A DNA stretch of 64,000 nucleotides from Lotus japonicus. Lineage: Eukaryota; Streptophyta; Magnoliopsida; Fabales; Fabaceae. Under the pieces are notes generated by a model. The model saw only the letters and a program-made list of their open reading frames with translations, had not been told where the DNA came from and made no database searches. The stretch spans positions 22,610,369 through 22,674,368 of the forward strand of contig NC_080044.1 of NCBI RefSeq assembly GCF_012489685.1, in the 5' to 3' direction. Positions 1 to 12,396 of this stretch are shown piece by piece (positions within the stretch are counted from its first letter, which is position 1; the number at the start of each line of letters is the position of its first letter). The position numbers and the translations under genes are program-made.

Positions 1-699
1 ATATTGTGTAAATTTCCATAATGGATATTTAGGCTTCCAGGAACATGATGGTGGTGGTTTCAGAGTGATTTGAGAAGGTTTCAAATGAAGGATACATGTT
101 GAAGATGAAGAACATGTTGAAGGGGAAAAGCCCAGAACTAATGCTATCGTGCCTAGAACCTCACCAAACTTCTCCATAATTTATCCTTAAAAACCCAGAA
201 ACATAATTGAAGTGGTTTAGTAGAAAATGGAAGAGTATTTCGTGAAGAACAAAATGGAGCAAATGAAGAACAAGTTGAAGATTTGTAAGGAAAATTGGGA
301 GCCTCTCTCTCTGATTTCTGAAGCTAGGTTGAGTCTGAGGTGTGGTGTGACCTCAGGGCTGCAGAATGGTCGAATTTATAGGCCAAGGGTTGAAGAAATT
401 TGAAGGACAAGGGGCCTAGAAAGTGCATGCACAATTTCTTGGACTTGTCTCTTCACCATGAGGACAAGTGTTCTAATCCATGCACTAATTAATCAAGTCT
501 ATGAATTAGCCAAATTGTGTGTGAACGTGGTTTGGGTTTTTCATCATTTGTTAAAATATTTTATTTGATTTGATTTTTCTTCAATTTAATTTCTAACAAT
601 CAAGCACTAACATGTTCAAAACCTTGACCTTAAGATAATCATTTTCTTCATAAAAATATTTTCTTCCTCCCTTAAATTTTTAAATCATCTTATTTTATG

Positions 700-759
<60 letters not shown>

Positions 760-871
760 TTCACACATCAATTTAGTAGGAGAAAAATGGGATGTTACAT
801 ACATTAGTGATGAAGAACAAGATGTGCGGAAAGATTGTTGACTAATGAAAAACACTTTGATCTTTCAAAAT
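1..871. other. No gene recognised; AT-rich flank
   Basis: No long ORF, RNA gene or mobile-element terminus is visible here. The stretch is AT-rich apart from a short G-rich part near 300-420. It ends at the first copy of a 15-bp duplication that flanks the SINE, so it was continuous with the DNA after 27230 before the insertions. Confidence 0.5.
700..759. repeat. (AAT)n microsatellite
   Basis: About 20 uninterrupted copies of the trinucleotide AAT/ATA/TAA, bounded by non-repetitive AT-rich sequence. Confidence 0.95.
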
Positions 872-1464
872 TTCGGGAGTAGAGATTTTTTTATAGGAAA
901 ATGTTAGTTGTTAATTGTTAGTAAATTAGTTCCTTCCCCAGGGTATGAACCCTGACCTTTCACTCATCAATACCCTTCATTTCCCTTAGCTCGCCAAATG
1001 AGCTACTGTAAGACCCTGAATTTTATTATTATTATTATAATTATTATTATTATTTAGAAATAAATAATAAGTGAGGAGTTTTAGTGATGTGGAGATATGA
1101 TTTTGATTTGTTGTGAGTTAGTTGCAACAAATTGAGAGAAGATATTTATGTTTTAATAAAAAAATTGAGTTTCTTTTATTAAAAAGGGATTTAAATTGAT
1201 TGATTTTAGTTTTTTTTAGAAGATAAGGGTTTTATCTTTTTTTTTTTTTTTAAATCCTAAGAGATATGATAAGATTTTGTTTTCAAAAATAAAGATTGAG
1301 TTGTTTGAGTATCCGTCCGTAACTTTGTATGAATTTTTAAGAGGTCTTAACGACCTTTTATGGAGAAGTTTCCTTCAGGAGAGTTGTAGTTCTCTGAGTT
1401 ATCTAAATTCTCCAAGTGGTTTCAGGTCATTCCGATATCGGTACACTACAAAAAAAAAGTTATT

Positions 1465-1680
1465 TAGCGGGGGTTTTGTTTGCATTTAGTGGTGGTTTTC
1501 AACCCCCGTGAGTTACTTAGCGGGGGTTTTCAACCCCCGCGAGTTACTTAGCGGGGGTTTTGTTTGCATTTAGCGGGCGTTTTTCAGCAAACCCTGGTAC
1601 CTGCATATGAATTTAGCGGGGGTTTTAAACCTCCCTTATCCGCAAGCTTTTTCTAACGGGAGTTTTCAACCTCCCTTAAA
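1465..1680. repeat. CACTA left subterminal repeats
   Basis: Several copies of a G-rich motif with core TTAGCGGGGGTTTT, spaced about 20-50 bp, alternate with the inverted form CAACCCCCG. In CACTA elements such repeats are the binding sites of the element-encoded DNA-binding protein. Confidence 0.75.
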
Positions 1681-2509
1681 TGCAAGAGATTATTTACACT
1701 ATTTCTATGTCATTAGGGACCTCTAGCATCTCTAGATAATTGATCATCCCTCATGAGAATTGAAACATAAAGTGGTCTAGAAGTCTACTTACTTACTTCT
1801 AGGAAAAGCCCGCAAGCTTCATGATAGACAACCAACTTAACTAACAGTAAAAGCTACTATAAAGCATAGGCATGTAATGGATTCTTCACAAAATATGTGC
1901 TGATTTGTTTGTCATTGTTTAGGCAAGTATGAGGATAAAGTTAAATTTTCCCCACTAAGTTCAAAGGTAACCTAGACTACTGCATTGCAAGAAAAAGGAC
2001 AAGTATGAAAATCCAGACAAAAGGATTGTAACACCCCGATTTCGGTGGCGTCACTTTAGTAACCAAAAAGAAAGTTTAAGCGGAAAAACGTGAATATATT
2101 TTTTTTTCGATAATAGAACCAAAGACTGAAAGAAATAAACTCCCAACAAAAGATAACAGAACTAATGTATAATATAAATACAGCCCCCGCTGTAAGTAGC
2201 AAGCCATGTCACGAGTAAACCTCCAGTGACGGGAAGTAACAGAAAGTAGCGCCCGTAGGCAAAAGGTACAATCCAAAAGAAAGGTCAAGTGTCCGCAACA
2301 CTATACCTCAAAAAATGAGAATAAGGCGGCCCAAACGGCCTAAAACAAGACCTCCTAGCCCAACCAACTCTCTGTGATCCCCGTAGAGGAACCACACAAA
2401 AAGCTATAGGCGGGAAACTACCCTGTCCCCAAAGAAACAATGACGGTCAGAGCTACGACCCTACTCCTACACTAATCCTATCTCGAGGAGATCACACTAA
2501 CACTCAATC

Positions 2510-2670
2510 CTACATGCTAGCGTGATCGTCGTCCGAATCTGAATCCAGAACGACCAAGTCTATGTACACCTTCCGTCCTCCTCTTGCTACCGCGATGCGC
2601 TCTTGTTCCGGCATCTCGAACCTAGTCCCCCCGAAGGGTGAACCATCGTGATTCAGTCCGCCATGGACAT
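2510..2670 (-). pseudogene. Degenerate copy of the LTR-encoded ORF (copy A)
   Basis: The start ATG (2670) is followed after five codons by a TGA at the Trp codon. A base is missing from the G run and the middle of the ORF is deleted. The C-terminal core VDLVVLD is still recognisable as IDLVVLD followed by DSDSDDD, and the stop is kept. It marks the ORF as an ancestral part of the LTR that was lost in this copy. Confidence 0.6.
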
Positions 2671-3608
2671 CAGACAAAGTGCGTAGTCCGCCAAAGCACA
2701 CACAGAAGACGCGAGGGTCAACTCCAAAGAATTATGTAAATAATAAATCCAATAGGTAAAGATAAGGAGTAGCCACTTAGGCTTATAAGTTAGAGATAGC
2801 ATCCTAGGGTTGTATATTTCACAATGAATATAAACGATAATAATGACAATTAACATGCATCAAATAGAATTAACAATTATCAATCACACTCAGCAACTAA
2901 GTCAGTATGCATGTTGCATGAAATGCAGATGCCGGTTAACCAAATGCATTCCGGAACGGATGGGCACTAACAAGTCAATCCTAGCACCAGCAACGGTGGG
3001 ACCATTTCCGCTCGCGTGTCTCTTACACCACACAAAGTGTAGTCAGATCAGCAGTGAACCCGAAGGTCTGCCATTTCCGTCTGCTACTAAGAATCACCGT
3101 AGTGTTCTTTTATGGAAATCCGGGTGTAACACCCCGATTTCGGTGGCGTCACTTTAGTAACCAAAAGAAAATACTTTAAGCGGAAAAACGTGAATTATTT
3201 TTTTTCGACAATATAACTAAAGACAGAAAGCAATAAAACTCCCCAACAAAAGATAAAAGGAACTACTATACAACTATATATACATGCCTCGCTAAACACT
3301 ACCACGTCACGAGTAACCTCCAGTGACGGGTGACAGAAAAAGAGTAACGCCCGAAGGCAATATGTACAGTCCAAGATAAAGATACTGTGTCCGCAACACT
3401 AAACTACAAAATCTGAGAGCAAGTTGGCCCAGCGGCCTAAGAAAAGACCCCCTAAATCCAACCAGCTCTCTATGATCTCCATAGGAAACCACACAAAAGC
3501 TACCGGTAGGAAAACTACCCTGTCCCCAAAAACGGAAACATGACGGTCAGAGCATCGACACTACTCCTACACTATCCCTACCCGAGGAGCCCACACTAGC
3601 ACTCGATC

Positions 3609-4091
3609 CTACACGCTAGCACGGTCGTCATCCGAATCTGCATCCAGGACGACTAGGTCGACGTACTCAACACTGCCCTCTCTGTCCACCCTAATGCGCT
3701 CCTGCACTGGACTCTCGGGCTCGGGGCCCGGAACGAGATCCGCGACGACAGCAGCAGCAGTAGACGGACTAGACTCCGTCGAAGCCCCACCTACTGGCAC
3801 CTCCTCAGAGGGGTCCTCATCATCTGAAGGGGATGGTGGCGGTGGAGGTACTCCCAAGCCGGGTCCACAGTGTACTCCTGGAGGCAGGTTGAAGCTCACT
3901 ATGTGCCTCCTCATCACTCCCTCCGTCAAGCGTCCAAATCGGTCGACACGGTCCTCCATAATCCGACCGGTGTAGGTCGCACGGTGGCCCTCGGGATCGA
4001 CCACCCATGCACCTGGGTCGTCTTGATCAAGCATCTCGTACCTGGTCCCCCCCGACGGGCTGACCATGGTAAACCAATCCCCCATACTCAT
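3609..4091 (-). CDS. LTR-encoded ORF, 160 aa, unknown function
   Basis: I do not recognise this protein. It lies inside the LTR in the same orientation as the element's gag-pol, about 3.2 kb from the LTR 5' end. The N-terminal half (residues 4-75) is the conserved block, with DWFTMV, GGTRYEM, DQDDPGAWVVDP, HRATY, GRIM and VSFNLPPGVHCGPG. A Pro/Ser/Asp/Glu-rich middle follows. The C-terminus is YVDLVVLDADSDDD plus four residues, a hydrophobic core with an acidic tail like a SUMO-interacting motif (inference). I chose the ATG at 4091 because codons upstream of it differ from copy 39461-39937 only non-synonymously, whereas downstream differences are mostly synonymous. TGTCAG immediately precedes the ATG and could be a splice acceptor. 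Whether it is translated is unknown. Confidence 0.6.
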   Translation of the reverse strand: MSMGDWFTMVSPSGGTRYEMLDQDDPGAWVVDPEGHRATYTGRIMEDRVDRFGRLTEGVMRRHIVSFNLPPGVHCGPGLGVPPPPPSPSDDEDPSEEVPVGGASTESSPSTAAAVVADLVPGPEPESPVQERIRVDREGSVEYVDLVVLDADSDDDRASV

Positions 4092-4806
4092 CTGACAAAT
4101 GGCGTAGTCCGCCCAAACACACACAGCAGACGCGAGGGTCAACTCCAAAGAATTATATAATTAATAAAACCAGATATAATTATAGGATAATAAATACTCG
4201 CCTCTCAGGCTTATAAGTTTTGGGATAGCTTCCTAGGGTTGCATGTATCACAATGAATATAAAGAGCCATAAAAACAAGTAGCATGCCTCAAAAATAGGA
4301 TAAACAGTTACCAATCACACTCAGCAACTAAGTCAGCATGTATGTTGCATGAAATGCAATGCTGGGTAACAAAATGCATTCCGGAAGAAGGATGGACATC
4401 AACGAGGCGGCCCTAACACCAGCCACGGTGGGTACCTTCCTGCTCGCGTGTCTCTTACACCACACAAAAGTAGTCAGATCAGCAGTGAACCCGTAGGTCT
4501 GCCATTCCGTCTGCTACTGAGGACCACCGTAGTGTCCTAAATATGGAAATCCGGGTCTTATGACCATTTTGGAATCCACCGAGGTCCGGTATCACGCCGT
4601 GTATTAACCTCAAAATGAGTGCATGAATGCAAGTGATTAGCCAAACAACGTCTCCGACCTCACCCGACACGTCGCCACGTGTTCTAGATAACTTAAAGTC
4701 TCTAAAAGAATACCCTAAGGTAAATGTCGATTCTGCGACAAAATACAATTAATCATAAACAAAAGAGTGCAACCACTCACGACAACTCTTCGAGTCATCA
4801 ATGCTC

Positions 4807-5055
4807 TCACGAAGTCTCTCGCTTCTGTGGAGTCTCACACATTCACAAAGTCTCACGCTTCAGTGAAGTTTTATGCTTTCACAAGGTCTCACGCCTCAGT
4901 GAATTTACACACTTGCACGAAGTCTCACGCTTCAATGAAGTTTCATGCTGTTCACGAGGTCTCACGCCTCAGTGAAGATCCATGCTTTCCACAAGGTCTC
5001 ACGCCTCAGTGGAGTATCACGCATTCACAAGGTCTCACACCTCCGTGAAGCTTCT
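4807..5055. repeat. About 37-bp minisatellite in LTR copy B
   Basis: About seven imperfect copies of a roughly 37-bp unit with the core AAGGTCTCACGCCTCAGTGA. Short plus-strand ORFs over it are repeat translations, not genes. Copy A has fewer units and the full Tekay-like element lacks the array at this position. Confidence 0.85.
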
Positions 5056-7524
5056 CGGCTCATCCCTTGGATGGCTAAACAAACTGCTCCCAGAGCGAAT
5101 GAGTATCAACATACCCAGAACTCGAAATCTTCTCAACACTTGGATCCGACGACACTTCTCGTTTTCCAAAACTAAACTTCAATCCAAAGCTTGCATCCGA
5201 GATTGTTATCTTTATTTAAAGGTTTAGAGGTTGTTTAATATCTTATGAATTTTCTTTATAAAAATAGCTCTTTTTTAGTCTTATCGTATTCCCTATGAGT
5301 TTCAAAGTTCCCATAAACCCAAGTAATTCCCTGAGAAGGTCTCGATCCATTGGAGCATGACAAGGTCCGAACTCCGTTCGTCCTTTTAAAACTCTCTCAA
5401 AATCTCATAAAAATTCGGCATGACCTGCCCGTAAACCTCACTCTTCAGAATCTCAGGTACAAGTGGAATGGCATAAATAAAACAGCTTAGTCAAAAGCAT
5501 AAACAGCATATTCCAACACATCCTAAGTTAACCATGTAGCACATAGCATGTGAATCATTTAGCACACAATATCATGGCATCAATTACTCAACAAGGTCGG
5601 CCGAAGCCTCAGAGAACAATTCAGACATTTAGCAATTAAGTGCATAACACATAAATCAAGTCGAACTTGTCGACACCTAAAGCATTATCTAGTAATTCAG
5701 AGAGTAGCCCTCACCGGTGGGTCTTCCAGCTTCTTCCTCAAGATGTTCTCCAAACTCTTCTCCTTGATTTCTTGGAATCTCCTCAAACGAACCTTAAGCA
5801 AAAATCACAGAATTCAACACCAAGAGTCAGAAACTCAGCAATCAAAGAGTCCTAGGGTTACACAGTACACTACTACCTCCTTGGTACGACAATCTAACGC
5901 GTTAAGACAAGTTTTCGAAAAATCGGATTCTCCTCCCCCCTTGATATAGCTCTCGGCCACTTTCCTTAATTGGGAGGGTCGATTTTTCTTCGATCAAACT
6001 TGGTTCCTAGGTTAACATAAGCCGTAACTAAGACGGTTCTAGGCTCGGAAAAATTTACGGATCGAAAACTGATATAGGGGTAGTTTGGTCATTATTTTTA
6101 GCTCAGAATTTCAAAATTGGATTTTTGAAAAACAAATTGGATGGGGACGTCCACAACGACGTTTATGACGACAAATCCTACTAGCACTAAGCCAAGTCGA
6201 TAGATTAGAGCGTAAAGGTTGCGACTTTGCCGAAAAATGGGTATTTAGGGTGGAAATTGATCCCGGCGGCATTTCGTCGACATTTGACAAAATCTAATCC
6301 GCAGAACACGCTCAGGAGCATGCAGGGAAGAAGTTTAGACGCTGAAATCAGCTGATTTGAACAGTTTTTCAAAAACCTCAAAATTTTGAACTCAGAAAGT
6401 CGCAGGAGAAATGGACAGAAACGACGATTCGAAGGAGAGTATAGATTACCTACCTCGGGGTCTTCGATTAGTGACGATCGGTGAAGCAAACGGGAAAGAA
6501 ACGACGAAGATCCGGATCTCTCTCTCTCTCTAGGAACTCGCGGTTTTGGGGGTGGGGAAAATGGGTTTTTTTGCAAAAAATCTAATTTTCAAGCTATTTA
6601 TAGGTTTTGGAAAAAACGGAAAAATGATTTTTTTGCGATTCCGATTTTTCCTGCGCGTTCCTCTGCGCATTCTAAGATAGGTTCTGGCGACAGAATTCCA
6701 GAACTCAAAACAGGATTCTTGGAATTAAACCAAAAGATCCAAAATCGGCATAAGTCGGTGTAAGTCGGTTTATCCCGAAAAACTACTTTTGCAGTGATCG
6801 TCGGATGAGAAAACTTCCTTCTGAAGAAAGATTAGGAATGATGAGAGAAGTAGGAGAACGCGGGTGGAATCTTCATTTGAGTTTCCGGATAGAAAAAGTC
6901 TTCATCGTCTGTCGATCTTAGGTTTTTCGAACTATCAGGGATTCCGTTTCGGCAAACTTCCGAGAATTGGAATTTGACGTTCGTACTTTCCAGGATTTCG
7001 CATCGAAATGGTTGTTTAAGGACGGAAAAGAGAAGTTCTAACATTTCTCTGAGAATTTTTGGAATTAGTTTCCATCGTGTCCTAAAGCGTAAATTAACTA
7101 TTCACTAATACCTTCGACCTAGGATTAAGCGTATGTTAGTTGTGCTATAACTCTTTCGGTTTTTCGATACATTCTTGGACTTTTCCTGAACCTCTTTCCT
7201 TCCCAAATTTATCTTAATCAAATAACTCTTTTATTTTATTCACTTATCCAAAGCGTTAAAACTTGGGCCTTACACCGGGTCTTATGACCATTTTGGAATC
7301 CACCGAGGTCCGAAGTCTGTCTCGTGTTAAGACCTCAAAATGAGTGCATGAATGCAAAGTGACTAGCCAAACAACGTCTCCGACCTCACTCGACACGTCG
7401 CCACGTGTTCTAACTAACTTATTTGTCTCTAAAAAGAATACCCTAAGGTAAAAGTCGATTCTGCGACAAAATACAATTAATCGTAAAATGAGTGCAAACA
7501 CTCACGATAACTCTTCGAGTCATC

Positions 7525-7715
7525 AATGCTCTCACAAAGTCTCACGCTTCAGTGGAGGCTTATACAATCACAAAGTCTCACGCTCCAGTGAAGTTTCATG
7601 CTGTTCACGAGGTCTCACGCCTCAGTGAAGATCCATGCTTTTCACAAGGTCTCACGCCTCAGTGAAGTATCACGCATTCACAAGGTCTCACGCCTCAGTG
7701 AAGCTTCTCGGCTCA
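7525..7715. repeat. About 37-bp minisatellite in LTR copy A
   Basis: Five or so copies of the same unit as at 4807-5055, at the equivalent LTR position, so the array has changed in copy number between LTRs of one family. Confidence 0.8.
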
Positions 7716-9328
7716 TCCGTTGGATGGCTAAACAAACTGCTCAAAGAGCGAAGGAGTATCAACATACTCAGAAACCTACAATTCTCCCATAACTTGGATT
7801 CGACGACAATCCTCCTTTTCCAAAACTAATATCTCAGTCCTAAGCTTGCATCCGAGATTGTTATCATTATTTAAAGGTTTAGAGGTTGTTTAGTATCTTA
7901 TGAATTTTCCTTGTAAAAAAATAGTTTCCATTTAATCTTATCGTAATTCCTATGAGTTTCAAAGATCCCATAATCCCATTGTAATCCCTAGAGAATGTCT
8001 CGATCCACTTAAAACACTAACAAGGCCCGAACTCCATTCGTCCCGTCAAACTTTCTCAAACTCTTATAAAAATCGGCATGACATGCCCGTTATCCTCACT
8101 TTGAAGCATAACAGATATATGTGTAATAGCATAGTTAAATCAGCACAGTCAATAAGCATGTCACATATATCAACACATCCTAGAATAACCACATAGCACT
8201 TAGCATGTAAAGCAGATATCACACATTCTAGATTAACCACTTAACACGTAGCATGTGATTCAAACTCCAAAAACAATTAATAGATGACTAATCATCATTG
8301 TCAGCCGAAGCCTCAGAAAACATTTTTCCCAGTCAAACACAAACAAGTGCATAAACAATAAATCAAGTCGAATTCGTCGACACCTAAAGCATTAACTAAT
8401 AGTTCAGTGAGTAGCCCTCACCTGTAGATTCTCCAGGGTTCTCTCCAAACGCTCCTTCACAATCAGCTCCTTGTTCTTCGGGAAATTCCTCAAAAGAACC
8501 TTTAGAGTAAAAACCACAGAATTCCATCAAAATCTATCAGAAACTCGGCAATCAACACTCACTAAGGTTACACGAAGTAGCATATACTCCGAGGTACGAT
8601 AATCTAGCGCGAAAGGACAAGTTTTCGAAAAAGAATTTTCTTCCTCCTCCAAGGGTGCTCACGGCCACACATGGTAATTGTGTGTGTCGATTTTTCTTCG
8701 ATCAAACTTGGTTCCTAGGTTATCATTAGTCGTAACTAAGGTTAATCTAAACTCGGAAAAATTATCGGATCGAAAACTGTCGCAGGGGTATTTTGGTCAT
8801 TATTTTCAGCTCAGAATTTCAAAATCAGAGTTTCGAAAAACAAATTAGATGGGGTTGATACTAACGATGATTATGACGACTAATCTTACTAACGCTAAGC
8901 TCAGTCAAGGGTTTTAAGCCCAAAGGTTGGAACTTTAGCCAAAAATGGGTATTATGAGCAGAATTGAAACTTGGCGGCATTTCGGCGAGAATCGGCGAAA
9001 TGTAATCCGCTAAACATGCTCAAGGGCACGCAAGGAATAAGTTTAGATAAAAATATGAAGTTATCTAGATAGTTTTGCAAAAACCTCAAAACTAAGAGCA
9101 CAGAAAAGTATAGAGAAAAGCTACAGAATTTACGATCAGAAGTAAGGAAAAACGTCAGTACCTTGAGGCCTACGCGTAGCAACGAACTGTGGGACGATCA
9201 GACAAGAATCGGCGAAAAGCTCTCCTCCTCCTTCTTCTCTCCAAGCCGCGGGTTGTGTGTGTGTTTGTGAGGTTTTTGTTTTCTTTTCATTCTTCAAGCT
9301 TCACATATTCATAGGGAATGAAATGGAA

Positions 9329-9450
9329 GATATTTATCAAAGATCGGATAAGGATGAATAGATATTTATCAAAGATCGGATAAGGATGAATAGATATTTA
9401 TAAAAGATCGGATAAGGATGAATAGATATTTATCAAAGATATTTTGAGAG
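9329..9450. repeat. 32-bp tandem repeat in LTR copy A
   Basis: Units start at 9329, 9361, 9393 and 9425 with core GATATTTATCAAAGATCGGA. The last is partial and runs into three shorter GATATTTTGTAAA units. I did not see this array in the other LTR copies. Confidence 0.85.
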
Positions 9451-10227
9451 GATATTTTGTAAAGATATTTTGTAAAGATATTTTGTAAACCGGTACAGAT
9501 TAGTTTAGACATCGGAGGATTTAACTCATAGAGTTAAGATAAAAATATAAGAGCGATCCTGATTTCTTCCTACTGATTCCAACGCATTTTAGACACGATA
9601 TTCTCCCCGCTAAATATTCTAATTCTTCAAAGAAATATCAGCATGATTTTTGGTTTTCGAGGCTTGTTTTTAATGTTTACCGACTTAAAATGCACTTTAT
9701 GGTTTTGATCTCGGATGCAGAAACTTCCTTCTGAAGAAAGATTTGGAACGTCGATTAGAGTGAGCGTACGCGAATGAAATCTTTATATGAAGCTCCGAAT
9801 AGAAAAAGTCTTCATCAACCGTTCATTCTAGGTTTCTTGAACTATCAGGGTTTTAGTTTCGGCAAACTTCCGAGGATTGGAATCGGACGTTCGTAGATCC
9901 TAGGTTTTCGCCTCGAAACGATTGTCGTATAAGGAATAAGAGAAGTTCTAACATTTCTCTGAAGATTTTTGGAATTAACTTCCATCGTGACTTTAAGTGT
10001 AAACTAGCTATTTGCTAGGGTTTCTGCCCTAGGTTTAAGCGTATATCGATCGTGCTATAACTTTTATCGGCTTTGATACGATCCTTAGCCTTTTCCTGAA
10101 CTTCCTCCTTCATAAATATATTCCATTCGATGAACTCTTGTTCAGGTTTTCCTTCACGATACATCAAACCTAATCGTAAATGGAAATCTCTTCCACTTAA
10201 TCTAAGCTTAAAAACTTGGGTCTTACA

Positions 10228-10491
10228 AGGATATTAAGAGAACTTAGGATTTTTATAACCAAACATAAATTTATCTCAAACTCTCTTCTATGGAACAAGC
10301 ATGACTCCTAAAATAAAGGTTTACACTTTCTTCTCACGAAAGAATTCAGCCATCAAGGTTTGACAACAAGGTTATGGAATTACAAAATGTGCACCAAGTT
10401 ATCAATCCAGAAAGTCTACAGCCAAACACAAATGAAGAGATATGTAGTGTATGAGTACACAACATGAGAGGAGAGAGTAAGAGAGAAATAC
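10228..10491. other. CACTA interior, no gene recognised
   Basis: AT-rich DNA between the end of LTR copy A and the 14-3-3 fragment. It starts with the second AGGAT target duplication. It may include the intron downstream of the last recognisable 14-3-3 exon. Confidence 0.5.
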
Positions 10492-11341
10492 CGTGATGTC
10501 GAATGTCCACAAAGTCAGATTGTCTCAGAGAAGCTGCGTGATCAATGTACTGACCTTGTATGACTCTTCACCCAATGTGTCAAGCTCAGAAATCACCTCA
10601 TCAAATGCCTGCCATAGTTGAACATTTATCAAAAATCACTAAAGGGAACAAAGAGGAGAAATGAAATAAATTTATAAAACATCATAGAGCTTTTAGATCC
10701 ATCCTAACAATAAATGCCAAATGCTAAGTAAACTTCAAAATATATCAGTCTGTTCAATAAAAGAGTAAAATGATTAAGGAATGATCGGTTTGAAATCAGT
10801 TTCACTGTAATAAGGTCAACTGCAAACTGCAAATTCTGTTCAAAAGCAAACTTTTTGATGCAAGTGATGGACACAACAGATTCCCACTAAGGTCTACAGT
10901 CCATACTCAGCCGCACATAAAGATAATTTCTTCATCGATGATCAATTAAGATACAGCAGCCAGGAATTAAAAAAAAACAACCTTCATATCAGATAACAAG
11001 TAAAGATACCTGCTTTGGAAGATTACAAGCATGATCTGGTGAGTTAAGGATTTCATAATAGAACACAGAAAAGTTGAGCGCAAGACCGAGCCTAATCGGG
11101 TGGGTGGGACTGTGGGAGCAAGTTCAGCAAGAACAATATCCTGGATCAATTAACCACAAATTTAGTTTAGCATGTGAGTAGCGAAAGTAGCCACTACTAC
11201 TTTATACAAGCATTTAAATAAAATGCTATAAATATCATCATCTATGGACTCAAGAAGGTTCGAAATGCCATCACAGATCTTGTTGAACTCAGCCTCAATC
11301 TTTCCCCTGTACTCCTTGATAACAGAGACATGGTCCTCATT
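10492..11341 (-). pseudogene. Captured 14-3-3 (GRF) gene fragment with introns
   Basis: Three minus-strand pieces match plant 14-3-3 proteins in order. Piece 1 (11246-11341) encodes [21 protein letters not shown] followed by a helix ending in LLES. Piece 2 (11010-11140) begins after an AG acceptor with DIVLAELAP, continues in a shifted frame as [15 protein letters not shown], and ends at a GT donor. Piece 3 (10492-10608) lies between AG and GT and encodes [18 protein letters not shown] to DNLTLW. Piece 2 is 131 bp, 8 more than the 123 expected, so an insertion shifted its frame. Piece 3 has a TGA at a conserved Arg codon. The normal exon region between pieces 1 and 2 is missing. Kept introns show capture at the DNA level, not retroposition. 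Being inside the CACTA ends, it is probably a transduplicated fragment. No functional 14-3-3 can be made. Confidence 0.85.
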
Positions 11342-12391
11342 TTTATTTAGTAGATAATACAAAACCTATAAACATAAAAGTATATAAAAAATTATAATTC
11401 GTGGTCATGCTTAAATATGCATGTCAGAAGGGAATGATGCTATAAAAGTTCACTTTAAGGATATACTTTGCACATTTCATTATCATCTTATCACTTTCTT
11501 TGGGACTTCAATTAGAGTTCATCCAAAATTGATTACTTGTTTTCATTCATTTTCCCATTGATTAAGACCTAATTTATAAACATCTTAACCTAAACTCAAT
11601 CATCATCAGTATGGTATTTTAAACTTCCATTCCAAACAATTTAATAAGTCCTCCAGAATTCCAAATTTCAATTAAGGCCATTCTGTCCTTCAATAAATAC
11701 CAATCAGATTGAGATGGTTTGGCACATAAGTCAGTGAAGTATCAAGGTTCTCAAAATCACAGAGAGAGAAGAAGATCAGCATTCAACATCACAGAAGAGC
11801 AAAGAGAGCTTAATAGAAGAGCAGAAAGGAAAAACAAATAAAAAAAATGAAAAAAAAAATCAGGGTTCAGAAGTGATGAATGACAATTATGTTCAGGCAT
11901 ATCAGAAATAGAACACATTGAAATTATGTTCAGGCAAATAAACATAAACATAGACTGCTTCTTTCTGGACAAACTTAATATTGGAATTGAGAGTTCTTGA
12001 AGCTGACAAAGTTCCAAATTATGCAATTAGCCCTCAAAAGTAAAAATAAGACAACAAACAGATTCGCAAACAGAAAATGAGAAAAATTAACAGTATAAAA
12101 ACCTAGGATTGTTTATCTTAGATGATGAGGTTTTTAACTAAATGAAGTACTCATCTATAGAGAGCATAATTTATGCAGTAAAATTACATGTTTTGTGAAA
12201 AGAAGGCTACCATTTCCTACTACATTTTTTGGAGCATAGTATCACTAATTTGAACAGAAAAATGAGTGATGAAGCAAAATGAGCAGCTAAAATAATCAAG
12301 TCAAATATGCTAAATCAAGCATTCAATCAACACCTACTACTCAATCCTTCAGCTTTCAATATCTTCCTAGTTCCTACACTAGTTCCTACAC
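11342..12391. other. CACTA interior, no gene recognised
   Basis: AT-rich sequence with only short ORFs. The longest minus-strand frame (11757-12026) is Leu/Ser/Phe-rich and matches nothing I know. It may include upstream intron or flank of the captured 14-3-3 gene or original CACTA DNA. Confidence 0.45.
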
Positions 12392-12396
12392 TAACG

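Larger units (their letters stand above)
3125..7274 (-). mobile_element. Solo Tekay-like LTR (copy B) nested in copy A
   Basis: A complete 4150-bp LTR from TGTAACACCCCG (3125) to GGGCCTTACA (7274), flanked by CCGGG at 3120-3124 and 7275-7279. It interrupts copy A exactly at the phrase that in other copies reads AAATCCGGGTCTTATGACC. It is more diverged from the other LTRs than they are from each other, but keeps the LTR ORF open. Confidence 0.92.
2027..10227 (-). mobile_element. Solo Tekay-like LTR (copy A), split by copy B
   Basis: The LTR reads TGTAACACCCCG at 2027 and ends TTGGGTCTTACA at 10227, with the duplication AGGAT on both sides (2022-2026 and 10228-10232). Without copy B it is about 4.05 kb, the same as the 5' LTR of the full element at 20330-24373. 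There is no adjacent internal region, so it is a solo LTR left by recombination between the two LTRs of a former full element. It carries a degraded copy of the LTR ORF and two minisatellites. Confidence 0.9.

Noticed and set aside
4807..5055. Regular 37-bp repeats looking like a CRISPR array
   Set aside because: Units abut without unique spacers and lie in a plant LTR; this is a minisatellite.
11757..12026. 89-codon minus-strand ORF in the CACTA interior
   Set aside because: Leu/Ser/Phe-rich low-complexity translation with no known domain and no homologous copy here.
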